Shown here in pieces: positions 1 to 6,017 of a DNA stretch of 9,475 nt. A model generated the notes under the pieces. That model was given only the letters and a program-made list of their open reading frames with translations. It did not search any database and was not told the DNA's origin. Source of the stretch: an uncultured Eubacteriales bacterium (GTDB taxonomy: Bacteria > Bacillota > Clostridia > Oscillospirales > Oscillospiraceae). Position numbers and translations under genes: made by a program. The stretch lies in NCBI GenBank assembly GCA_900549705.1, contig URPI01000083.1, positions 1 through 9,475 of the forward strand, in the 5' to 3' direction. Each line of letters starts with the position of its first letter. Within the stretch, counting starts at the first letter, position 1.

Positions 1-50
1 TCAGCTTCGCGTTCGCTCAGCAGCTCCCCCAAAGGGGGCGCCGAGGGCGC
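1..50. repeat. G/C hairpin, likely dispersed intergenic repeat (cut by window edge)
   Basis: The stretch contains CCCCC-AAA-GGGGG (26-38) flanked by CAGCTTCGC-like and CAGCT words. From general knowledge, intergenic repeats built around CAGCT-CCCCCAAAGGGGG are common in Oscillospirales and related genomes, and this resembles one. It lies downstream of the hom stop on the minus strand but has no U-tract, so it is not a standard intrinsic terminator. The left end is truncated by the window and copy number cannot be judged from one copy. Confidence 0.4.
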
Positions 51-102
51 TTCGCACCGTGAGGCGTGTGCATTCAACCGTGTGCTTGTAAAAGGGTGTG
101 GC

Positions 103-1209
103 TTAGTCCACCCTGGCGATGAACGCCTGGGGATGGGCTTGCAGCCATTTGTGCATCTGGCTGACGGGGACGGGAGCGGTAATCACGCCGGTGCTCCAAT
201 CCTCCTGGATGCTGCCTTCCCAATCGCCGCGGACATAATAGCGGTGTGCCTCCTGATTGTCGGCTGCCTGGGGAGCGCCATAGGGGGCATAGAAGCTCTT
301 GCCCTGGGTCACGTCCACCAGATCCTGCACCACATTGTATGCGGTGGGGTAGCGGCCTGCGCCCTGCCCATAGAAGCTCATGCGCTCGCTGGTCTGCCCG
401 ATGAAGGTAATGAGATTGTAGTTCAGGGGGACGGCACCCTCGGGGCTGCCTGCGGCTACCAGGGTGGGCTGGACATAGGCACTGAAGCCATCCTCCGTCC
501 GTTTGGCGGTGGAAATCAGCTTGCACACCTTGCCATGAGCCTTGAAGCAATCCACATCGGCGGCGCTGATGTTCCGAATGCCGGAAACGGGAACGGTGGT
601 CTTGTCCAGGGAGATACCAAAGGCAACGTTGGCAGAGAGAATTACCTTGTGCCAGGTGTCGATGCCGTCCACATCGGTGGCGGGGTTCGCTTCAGCATAG
701 CCCAGCTTCTGCGCCTGTTTCAGTGCTTCGTCATAGCCAAGACCCAGGCGGGTCATGTTGTCGAGAATATAGTTGCAGGTGCCGTTCATGATGCCACCTA
801 CCTGATTGATTGTCTGGACGCGGCGGGCGCGCTCCAACTCGGAAAGCCAGCCGATGCCGCCGCCCACCGCTGCGGTGCAGCGCAGGGACACGCCCTTGTG
901 CATGGCCAGGGGAATCAGCTCATCATAGAAGGTGCAGACCATGGCCTTGTTGGAGGAGACGACGTTTTTCCCGGCTTCCAGTGCGGCGCGGGCAAAATCA
1001 TAGCTGGGATGCAGGCCGCCCATGGCTTCCACAACGGTGTCGATTTCCGGGTCATTCAGGATTTCAGAGAAGTCTTTTACCGTCTGGGCATCAGGGAGCT
1101 GAATGTCCTCTAAGCAGAGAATTTTTTTAACCTTCATGTCGGGCCGCTGCCGGACAATTTCGTAAACGCCCCGGCCAACCACGCCGAAGCCGCACAGTCC
1201 AATATTCAT
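103..1209 (-). CDS. hom: homoserine dehydrogenase, short form without a full ACT domain
   Basis: This 368-residue cytoplasmic enzyme is expected to reduce aspartate 4-semialdehyde to homoserine with NAD(P)H, the branch-point step to threonine and methionine. The N-terminal Rossmann loop is GFGVVGRG (7-14). The family signatures follow: SSNK with Lys88, AAVGGGIGW (113-121), GIMNGTCNYIL (139-149), and LGYAEANPATDVDGID (169-184) with Lys188 in the conserved catalytic position. GQGAGRYPTA (281-290) is the C-terminal nucleotide-binding segment. Many family members run to 400-430 residues with a regulatory ACT domain. Here only about 50 residues follow the catalytic part, too few for a complete ACT domain. 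The ATG start is supported by GGAGGG (complement of 1216-1221) six bases upstream. The gene is divergent from thrC-thrB, which supply the next pathway steps. Confidence 0.96.
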   Translation of the reverse strand: MNIGLCGFGVVGRGVYEIVRQRPDMKVKKILCLEDIQLPDAQTVKDFSEILNDPEIDTVVEAMGGLHPSYDFARAALEAGKNVVSSNKAMVCTFYDELIPLAMHKGVSLRCTAAVGGGIGWLSELERARRVQTINQVGGIMNGTCNYILDNMTRLGLGYDEALKQAQKLGYAEANPATDVDGIDTWHKVILSANVAFGISLDKTTVPVSGIRNISAADVDCFKAHGKVCKLISTAKRTEDGFSAYVQPTLVAAGSPEGAVPLNYNLITFIGQTSERMSFYGQGAGRYPTAYNVVQDLVDVTQGKSFYAPYGAPQAADNQEAHRYYVRGDWEGSIQEDWSTGVITAPVPVSQMHKWLQAHPQAFIARVD

Positions 1210-1242
1210 TTTTATCCCTCCAAATTATTCAATCTGCACTTG

Positions 1243-1269
1243 AAAGCGGGGGGAAACGTCCACCGCTTT
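1243..1269 (-). promoter_or_regulatory. hairpin in the hom leader
   Basis: Perfect 7-bp arms AAAGCGG (1243-1249) and CCGCTTT (1263-1269) enclose a 13-nt loop. It sits in the roughly 114-nt predicted 5' leader of hom, about 34 nt before the start codon. On the minus strand no U-run follows directly, so it is not a clear terminator. It may affect mRNA stability or be fortuitous. Confidence 0.3.
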
Positions 1270-1329
1270 TTGTATGCGTCACAAAAACAAACATCCTCCC
1301 TAAAAGGTACTTGCTTTTTGTTTTGGTTC

Positions 1330-1358
1330 AGTATATCATATAGACTATCAGATTTCAA
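1330..1358 (-). promoter_or_regulatory. sigma-A-type promoter for hom
   Basis: Read on the minus strand, TTGAAA (complement of 1353-1358) and TATACT (complement of 1330-1335) are separated by exactly 17 nt, a near-consensus housekeeping promoter. Transcription would start near 1323 and give a leader of about 114 nt before the hom ATG. An 11-bp palindrome, TATAT-C-ATATA (1332-1342), overlaps the -10 box and spacer and could bind a regulator. Confidence 0.7.
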
Positions 1359-1403
1359 CTGCAACAAAATTCAAATGATTTCCTTGCATATCATCTATTT
1401 TTG

Positions 1404-1409
1404 TACAAT
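1404..1409 (+). promoter_or_regulatory. possible -10 box for thrC
   Basis: TACAAT (1404-1409) matches the -10 consensus at five of six positions and lies 24 nt before the thrC start, which would give a very short leader containing the AAGGAGG site. The nearest -35-like word, TTGCAT (1384-1389), is only 14 nt away, shorter than the usual 16-18, so the assignment is weak. Another weak plus-strand option is TTGGTT (1323-1328) with TATCAG (1346-1351) at 17-nt spacing, which would overlap the hom promoter. Confidence 0.3.
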
Positions 1410-1432
1410 TAGTTGCAATAAAGGAGGACACT

Positions 1433-2878
1433 ATGCGCTACCACTCCACAAGAAACGACCAAAATTTTGTTGACAGTGCCGAGGCGGTATTGGAGGGACT
1501 TGCCCCGGACGGTGGGCTGTATATGCCTCAGCAGATTCCGGCGCTGGACTGGAAGCAGCTGCTCAAGGGAAGCAGCCAGGAAATCTCCTGTGCCATCCTC
1601 TCTGCGCTGCTGCCGGACATCCCCAATATGCCTCGGCTGGTTGCCAACGCCTACACCGATAAATTTGAAACCGAGGATTTGACCCCCAGCGTTTCCGTGG
1701 GAGACAGCACGGTGCTGGAGCTGTTCCGGGGGCCCACCTCCGCGTTTAAGGATGTGGCGCTATCCATGCTGCCCCAGCTGCTCACTGCTGCCAAACGGGA
1801 AAAGGGGGTAGCGGAGGACATCATGATTCTCACCGCCACCTCCGGCGACACCGGCAAGGCTGCCCTGGTGGGCTTCCGGGATGTACCCGGGGTGCGCATT
1901 TGCGTGTTCTACCCCTATGGGGGCGTGAGCCAGGTGCAGCGGGCGCAGATGGTCACCCAGGAGGGAAACAATGTGGCGGTGTGCGCCGTCCGGGGCAATT
2001 TTGACGATGCCCAGACCGGTGTGAAGCAGATTTTCACTGCGTTCCAGGGGAAAAAGCTCCCCTTCCGCCTGTCCAGCGCCAACTCCATCAACATCGGGCG
2101 GCTGGCTCCCCAGGTGATGTATTATTTCCGTGCCTACAAGGATTTGCTGGCGGCGGGGAAAATCAAATTGGGGGACAAGGTGAATTTCTCCGTTCCCACC
2201 GGCAATTTCGGTGATATTCTGGCGGGCTACCTGGCAAAGAAAATGGGACTGCCGGTTGGCACTCTCATCTGCGCCTCCAATGCCAACAATGTGCTCACTG
2301 ACTTCATCCGCACCGGCACCTATGACCGGCGGCGGCCACTGCTGAAAACCACTTCTCCCTCCATGGACATTCTGGTGTCCTCCAATCTGGAGCGGCTGTT
2401 ATATCTGCTGTCCGGCGACACCAAGCTGGTTGCCTCCCTCATGAAGCAGCTGAAAGAGGAAGGGGCTTACACCGTGCCAGATCCCCTGAAGGCTGCCATC
2501 CAGAAGGAATTTTGGGCAGCATATTGCGACGATGCCCGGGCTGCGGAAATTATCGGCAGGGTGTACCGGGAGCAGCACTATCTGTGCGACCCCCACACCG
2601 CTTCCGGCTTTGCCGCCGCAGAAGATTACCGCAATGAGACCGGCGACCTGCCCCCCATGGTCATTCTCTCCACCGCTTCCCCCTATAAGTTCCCGGCGGC
2701 TGTCCTCAGCGCCATTGGCGGGGACACCGGCGGCGATGAATTTGAGCAGATGGAGCGCTTGCAGCAGATGACCGGCGTTCCCATTCCCGCGCCCCTGGCA
2801 TCCCTCAAGGGGAAGAAGGAGCTGCACACCGATGTGATAGAGAAAGAAGCCATGAGCACCTATGTGCTGGGGCTGTGA
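1433..2878 (+). CDS. thrC: threonine synthase
   Basis: This 481-residue PLP enzyme converts O-phosphohomoserine to threonine and phosphate in the cytoplasm. The N-terminus MRYHSTR is the family's typical start. FRGPTSAFKD (98-107) carries the PLP-binding lysine, Lys106. TATSGDTGKAA (134-144) and PTGNFGDILAGY (255-266) are the cofactor and phosphate-binding loops. DPHTASG (387-393) and STASPYKFP (413-421) are conserved C-terminal segments of this long bacterial class, and the length fits that class. A strong AAGGAGG (1421-1427) lies five bases before the ATG. thrB follows after 13 nt, so the two are almost certainly co-transcribed. No truncation or frameshift was seen. Confidence 0.97.
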   Translation: MRYHSTRNDQNFVDSAEAVLEGLAPDGGLYMPQQIPALDWKQLLKGSSQEISCAILSALLPDIPNMPRLVANAYTDKFETEDLTPSVSVGDSTVLELFRGPTSAFKDVALSMLPQLLTAAKREKGVAEDIMILTATSGDTGKAALVGFRDVPGVRICVFYPYGGVSQVQRAQMVTQEGNNVAVCAVRGNFDDAQTGVKQIFTAFQGKKLPFRLSSANSINIGRLAPQVMYYFRAYKDLLAAGKIKLGDKVNFSVPTGNFGDILAGYLAKKMGLPVGTLICASNANNVLTDFIRTGTYDRRRPLLKTTSPSMDILVSSNLERLLYLLSGDTKLVASLMKQLKEEGAYTVPDPLKAAIQKEFWAAYCDDARAAEIIGRVYREQHYLCDPHTASGFAAAEDYRNETGDLPPMVILSTASPYKFPAAVLSAIGGDTGGDEFEQMERLQQMTGVPIPAPLASLKGKKELHTDVIEKEAMSTYVLGL

Positions 2879-2891
2879 GGAAAGAGAGAAA

Positions 2892-3776
2892 ATGAATCGA
2901 GTAACCATCCGCGTTCCTGCCACCACGGCAAATCTGGGCCCGGGCTTTGATGCCTTCGGCTGCGCCCTGAGCCTGTATACCGACGTGACTTTTGAGGAAA
3001 CCGAGGAGGTGGGGCTGGAGATTACCGGCTGTGACGAAGAATTTACCGGGCCGGACAACATGGCCTACGCCTCGTATTGCGCTGTGTTAGCCTCCCTCAA
3101 CGAGCCGGTGAAGGGCGTGAAAATCCATATCGATGCTCATATCCCGGTGTGCCGGGGCCTTGGCTCCTCCGCTGCCTTGCTGGTGGCGGGTGCCATGGGT
3201 GCCAATGTGCTGCGGGGCAATCGCCTGAGTACCCAGGGCTTGCTGAACATCACCAACGCCATGGAGGGACACCCGGACAATCTGGCACCTGCCTTCTATG
3301 GCGGCTTGACCGCCTCCATGGTAGACAACGGCCTGCCGGTGACGGTGAACTTCCCCCTGCATCCCGGCTGGGAGTTTCTGGCGCTGATTCCGGATTTCAA
3401 CCTGCCCACCAGCCTTGCCCGCAGCGTGCTGCCGGAGCAGGTCAGCCGTGCCGATGCCATTTATAATATCTCCCACGGTGCCATGGTGCTCAAGGCGCTG
3501 GAACTGGGAGACGAAAAGCTGCTGCGCAACGGAATGCAGGACAGGCTTCACCAGAAGTACCGCCGAAAACTGATTCCTGACTATGATAAGATTGAAGCTC
3601 TGGTGCGCACCACCGGCGCTGCCTTCTGCCTCAGCGGTGCCGGTCCTACCCTGCTGTGCATTACCCGGAATCCGGGACTGGAGGAAAAACTGGCGAAAAA
3701 GCTGGACAGCATCACCGAGCATACCTGGCAGATGCTGCCCCTTCATGTGGAATTCCAGGGCGCTCATATTGTGTAA
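2892..3776 (+). CDS. thrB: homoserine kinase (GHMP family)
   Basis: This 294-residue enzyme phosphorylates homoserine with ATP to give O-phosphohomoserine, the substrate of the upstream ThrC. PATTANLGPGFDAFG (9-23) is GHMP motif 1. PVCRGLGSSAA (85-95) is the glycine-rich ATP-binding motif 2. EGHPDNLAPAFYGG (125-138) is the conserved homoserine kinase segment, and LSGAGPT (247-253) is motif 3. The reading frame is open back to 2862, overlapping the thrC end. The ATG at 2892 is preferred because the protein then begins MNRVTIRVPATTANL as in the family, and a GAGGAAAGAGAG site lies just upstream. Length is normal. It is the last gene of the thrC-thrB unit and is followed by a strong hairpin terminator. 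Confidence 0.97.
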   Translation: MNRVTIRVPATTANLGPGFDAFGCALSLYTDVTFEETEEVGLEITGCDEEFTGPDNMAYASYCAVLASLNEPVKGVKIHIDAHIPVCRGLGSSAALLVAGAMGANVLRGNRLSTQGLLNITNAMEGHPDNLAPAFYGGLTASMVDNGLPVTVNFPLHPGWEFLALIPDFNLPTSLARSVLPEQVSRADAIYNISHGAMVLKALELGDEKLLRNGMQDRLHQKYRRKLIPDYDKIEALVRTTGAAFCLSGAGPTLLCITRNPGLEEKLAKKLDSITEHTWQMLPLHVEFQGAHIV

Positions 3777-3819
3777 AATGCGCAGTCCAGGATGGACGTT
3801 TTAAGGAGTATCCCCCAAT

Positions 3820-3868
3820 AAAATAGCGGTAGAAACGACGACTTCTCGCCATTTCTACCGCTATTTTT
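3820..3868. terminator. 16-bp perfect stem, bidirectional terminator after thrB
   Basis: Left arm 3820-3835 (starts AAAATAGCGG) and right arm 3852-3867 (ends CCGCTATTTT) are perfect reverse complements over 16 bp around a 16-nt loop. The right arm runs into TTTTT on the plus strand, and the left arm supplies TTTT on the minus strand. It can therefore terminate thrC-thrB and also transcription arriving from the minus-strand gene ending at 3930. The length and perfection of the stem suggest it could also be a copy of a dispersed palindromic element. Confidence 0.8.
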
Positions 3869-3929
3869 GATGAATAATTTGCATCAGCGCTTCGGTGGAC
3901 AGCACAGATACACTTAACTTTTTTGGTAA

Positions 3930-4406
3930 TCATTGCCCTCTCTTTTTCTGTAGAAAAAGAATTGCACACCCTAAAGCCATGGTAAACAGCGAATAAAACG
4001 GTGTGGTTGAGATTTTTCTTTCAGCGATTTGAATTGAAGAATTGGAAATATCAACGCAGTAAGGATAATCAAAAAATGCCGTAGAAACAACGCTGTAAAA
4101 CGGCTGATCAGATGCATTATAAATATGCGTGCCTACCAGGGAATACCTGTTGAAGAACATATTCCGGGCGAACTCCAAAATGTGAAAAGCGTTGGTATTA
4201 TCCATATAAACCGAAATAACCACATCTCTTTTTTCGGAGCATTCCAGCAAGCAGGGGGAACAATCAGCCATATCCTGAGGAGGATATTGGGGAAGCTCGT
4301 CATATGGGATATGGGAAATGCGCAGCCCACCTTCGGCAATCAGGATGATTCCGATTGCAACCAGAATGAAGCCTATTAGAACAGACGAGATACGTAATTT
4401 TTTCAT
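3930..4406 (-). CDS. small two-helix membrane protein, unknown function
   Basis: A 158-residue protein that I do not recognise. It begins MKKLRISSVL and has a hydrophobic helix at about 7-24, which could be a membrane anchor or uncleaved signal. A polar domain follows (about 28-134) with cysteines at 49, 52, 56 and 117, and a second hydrophobic helix lies at about 136-153 before a basic KKRG tail. The likely topology places the central domain outside the cell with both termini inside. The frame is open up to 4610, but the ATG at 4406 is chosen because AAGGAG lies eight to nine bases upstream, the hydrophobic helix then starts at the N-terminus, and a promoter maps at 4497-4525. The gene is visibly more AT-rich than its neighbours and stands alone, which could mean recent acquisition. 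A real gene is likely; its role is unknown. Confidence 0.75.
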   Translation of the reverse strand: MKKLRISSVLIGFILVAIGIILIAEGGLRISHIPYDELPQYPPQDMADCSPCLLECSEKRDVVISVYMDNTNAFHILEFARNMFFNRYSLVGTHIYNASDQPFYSVVSTAFFDYPYCVDISNSSIQIAERKISTTPFYSLFTMALGCAILFLQKKRGQ

Positions 4407-4496
4407 GCGCTTTTCTCCTTCGTTCAATCGGTGCATAACCATTGCCGGCGGCTTTTGATGAAGTCTGACGTTCTCTGGAAATATCTTCCTGTTTTT

Positions 4497-4525
4497 ATTG
4501 TAATTCAAGTCAGAAGAATAGTCAA
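4497..4525 (-). promoter_or_regulatory. sigma-A promoter for the two-helix membrane protein gene
   Basis: On the minus strand TTGACT (complement of 4520-4525) and TACAAT (complement of 4497-4502) are separated by exactly 17 nt, close to the housekeeping consensus. The predicted start near 4490 gives a leader of about 84 nt before the ATG at 4406. This supports the gene being transcribed independently of the operon upstream, which terminates at 4593-4632. Confidence 0.75.
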
Positions 4526-4592
4526 GCCCCAGTGAAATCACGCAGGACGATTGCTGGCGCAAGGTATTGATATGGAAGCCTATACAAGGTGC

Positions 4593-4632
4593 AAAAAAAG
4601 GCTGCTGCAAAATCGAACGTTGCAGCAGCCTT
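4593..4632 (-). terminator. intrinsic terminator of the six-gene operon
   Basis: Arms AAGGCTGCTGCAA (4598-4610) and TTGCAGCAGCCTT (4620-4632) form a perfect 13-bp stem with a 9-nt loop. On the minus strand the stem runs into a seven-T tract (complement of 4593-4599). It lies 7 nt past the stop of the last operon gene. Confidence 0.9.
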
Positions 4633-4639
4633 CAAATCG

Positions 4640-4816
4640 TTATTGTCTCTTTGCCAGGGTATAGTCATCCCCCTGCCGGTAATAGGGACAGTGCTGGCTT
4701 TGGGAGGTGGAAATCCGGTACACTTCGTCCTCGTCCAAATCCATCATGCAGTAGTAGCAGTCGTACTCCTCGTCGTAGTCGTAATACCAGCAGGTATCGC
4801 ACTCGTTGGATTCCAT
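4640..4816 (-). CDS. 58-residue Cys-rich acidic protein, DUF6472-like
   Basis: A small open frame not overlapped by any larger gene. The protein begins MESNECDTCWYYDYDEEYDC and ends in a CPYYRQGDDY segment and a basic KRQ tail. It resembles, from memory, the DUF6472 family of short Clostridia proteins with a CxxC-YY-D-DEEY pattern and a late CPYF/CPYY motif. Cysteines at 6, 9, 20, 23 and 43 include two CxxC pairs, which suggests metal binding, possibly zinc; this is inference. It is highly acidic with many tyrosines. GGGAGG (complement of 4825-4830) lies eight bases before the ATG, and the stop of the upstream phosphoesterase gene is only 3 nt away, so translation is probably coupled. The operon terminator follows at once. 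The molecular role is unknown. Confidence 0.85.
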   Translation of the reverse strand: MESNECDTCWYYDYDEEYDCYYCMMDLDEDEVYRISTSQSQHCPYYRQGDDYTLAKRQ

Positions 4817-4819
4817 GGC

Positions 4820-5335
4820 TTATTCCTCCCAGATTTTGAAAGAGAAATTCCCGTCTTCGTAGAGAATGCAGCTGTGACTGCCGTCCTTGGGGATGGACAC
4901 GCTGCCGGGGTTCAGGCAGCGAACGCCGTCAATCACCTGGTCAAATTTCACATGGGTGTGCCCGTAGAGGAACACGCTTCCGGCGGGCAGGGGGGGCAGC
5001 GCCTGGGGATTCTGGTGATGTCCATGGGACAGATGGAACAGCTTGCCGTCCACCAGCAGCTGAGAATAGTCGGCAAGGCAGGGGAAGGGCAGCACCATCT
5101 GGTCAACCTCGGCTTCGCAGTTGCCCCGAACGGCAATGATGCGCTCCTTCAGCCCGGACAGCATGGGAATCACCTGCTTGGGGGCGTAGTCCCGGGGCAA
5201 ATCGTTGCGGGGTCCGTGATACAGCAAGTCACCCAGGAGAATCACCCGGTCGGGCTGCTCCTGCTGAATGAAGTCCATCAGCTTTTGGCACCAATAGGCG
5301 CTGCCGTGGATGTCCGATGCAATGATAAGTTTCAT
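4820..5335 (-). CDS. yfcE: YfcE-like metallophosphoesterase
   Basis: This 171-residue cytoplasmic phosphodiesterase has every motif of the calcineurin-like YfcE/MJ0936 group: SDIHG with Asp8 and His10, LLGDLLYHGPRN (33-44) with Asp36, RGNCE (70-74) with Asn72, SHGHH (103-107), and YGHTH (124-128) with the metal-binding histidines, then NPGSVSIP (142-149). These ligands bind two metal ions. Family members hydrolyse artificial phosphodiesters, but the natural substrate is unclear. The frame is open further upstream, but the ATG at 5335 is chosen because the protein then starts MKLIIASDIHG as in homologues and AGGAG lies about eight bases before it. A 64-nt gap separates it from the DUF1643 gene, with no terminator or clear promoter in it. 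The Cys-rich gene follows directly. Confidence 0.93.
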   Translation of the reverse strand: MKLIIASDIHGSAYWCQKLMDFIQQEQPDRVILLGDLLYHGPRNDLPRDYAPKQVIPMLSGLKERIIAVRGNCEAEVDQMVLPFPCLADYSQLLVDGKLFHLSHGHHQNPQALPPLPAGSVFLYGHTHVKFDQVIDGVRCLNPGSVSIPKDGSHSCILYEDGNFSFKIWEE

Positions 5336-5399
5336 AATCATTCTCCTGTTCATGGTGTTTCGGGGATGAGCGGCATTGCGCTGGGGTTTTGCAGCGTCT

Positions 5400-6017
5400 T
5401 TAGCCGCCGGTTGCAGCCAGATATGATTCCGTGTCAAAGGGGCGCAGAACCTCGTCCTTGCGCAGATACAGCGGGTGGTGGGGATGTCCTTTTTTGCTGA
5501 TGGCACCGGCGCAGTACCACTGTGCGCCGTATTCGCTGCCGATGGCAAGCATATCTGCCAGACACTGGGGCAGGTACTGCCGCTTTTCAATGATGCTGCC
5601 CCAGGCAGCCCAGATGGCAGGGCGCTGGCTGATGGACAGCACATAGCGGAAGGCCTTCATGTTTTCGGCATGGAGCAGGGGATTCATGGTTTTCTCCATG
5701 GCATCGGGATTGGTGGCACGCTGGGCATAGACATTGAACATGATGAAGCTGTCATAGCCGTTGCCCAGAGCAATCCGCTCCACGGATTTCAGGGTGTTGT
5801 CCAGGGCATTGGGCTTTGCGGTGGAGGGGTTGATGCCAATGCAGATCAGGGGATTGCTGCCCCGGGTGCCCAGAATGTACCGGTAGTCGCAGTAAAAATT
5901 GGGGGCATAGAGCCACTTCTGAATGTCATATTCGTCGCTGGGGGTGTTGGCAGCTTCCAGCGCCTGCTGGAAGGTGACCAGCTCCAAAAGGGTGGTATCG
6001 CCGGAGGGAATGTGCAT
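5400..6017 (-). CDS. DUF1643 family protein
   Basis: This 205-residue protein carries the hallmarks of DUF1643: ICIGINPSTA (58-67), DNT (73-75), FNVYAQRATNP (94-104), a tryptophan-rich WAAWG (136-140), and the C-terminal KGHPHHPLYL (176-185). No signal peptide or membrane helix is visible, so it is probably cytoplasmic. The GINPSTA plus KGHPHHP layout is loosely reminiscent of uracil-DNA glycosylase-type folds, but I cannot show this and the family's biochemical role is not established. The start codon overlaps the preceding stop as TGATG, with GGAGG seven to eight bases upstream inside the end of the previous gene, so translation is coupled to the PH-like membrane protein gene. Confidence 0.85.
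   Translation of the reverse strand: MHIPSGDTTLLELVTFQQALEAANTPSDEYDIQKWLYAPNFYCDYRYILGTRGSNPLICIGINPSTAKPNALDNTLKSVERIALGNGYDSFIMFNVYAQRATNPDAMEKTMNPLLHAENMKAFRYVLSISQRPAIWAAWGSIIEKRQYLPQCLADMLAIGSEYGAQWYCAGAISKKGHPHHPLYLRKDEVLRPFDTESYLAATGG

Noticed and set aside
82..1113. Long plus-strand open frame (343 codons) opposite hom
   Set aside because: It is antisense to a gene with unmistakable homoserine dehydrogenase motifs, has low-complexity Gly/Ala/His-rich content typical of shadow frames, and no ribosome binding site.
1210..1432. T-box or other known riboswitch in the hom-thrC gap
   Set aside because: No T-box signature word or antiterminator/terminator pair was found, and the structure seen is limited to one short hairpin.
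2399..3061. Minus-strand open frame spanning the thrC-thrB junction
   Set aside because: It is antisense to both genes and shows no domain; both sense-strand genes are clearly intact.
3712..3969. Short minus-strand frame through the thrB terminator palindrome
   Set aside because: It consists of the palindrome plus antisense thrB; similar peptides are likely artefacts of a repeated hairpin rather than a protein.
4407..4610. Upstream extension of the two-helix membrane protein
   Set aside because: The frame stays open, but the extension would cross the promoter and place its start inside the operon terminator hairpin; the ATG at 4406 has a good ribosome binding site.
4589..5500. Plus-strand open frame (303 codons) across the yfcE region
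   Set aside because: It runs antisense to the metallophosphoesterase and the Cys-rich gene, both of which have clear motifs and ribosome binding sites, and it would begin inside the operon terminator.
5400..6017. Defence or mobile-element role for DUF1643
   Set aside because: The gene sits in a tight operon with housekeeping-type genes and has no neighbouring integrase, transposase, nuclease or toxin.
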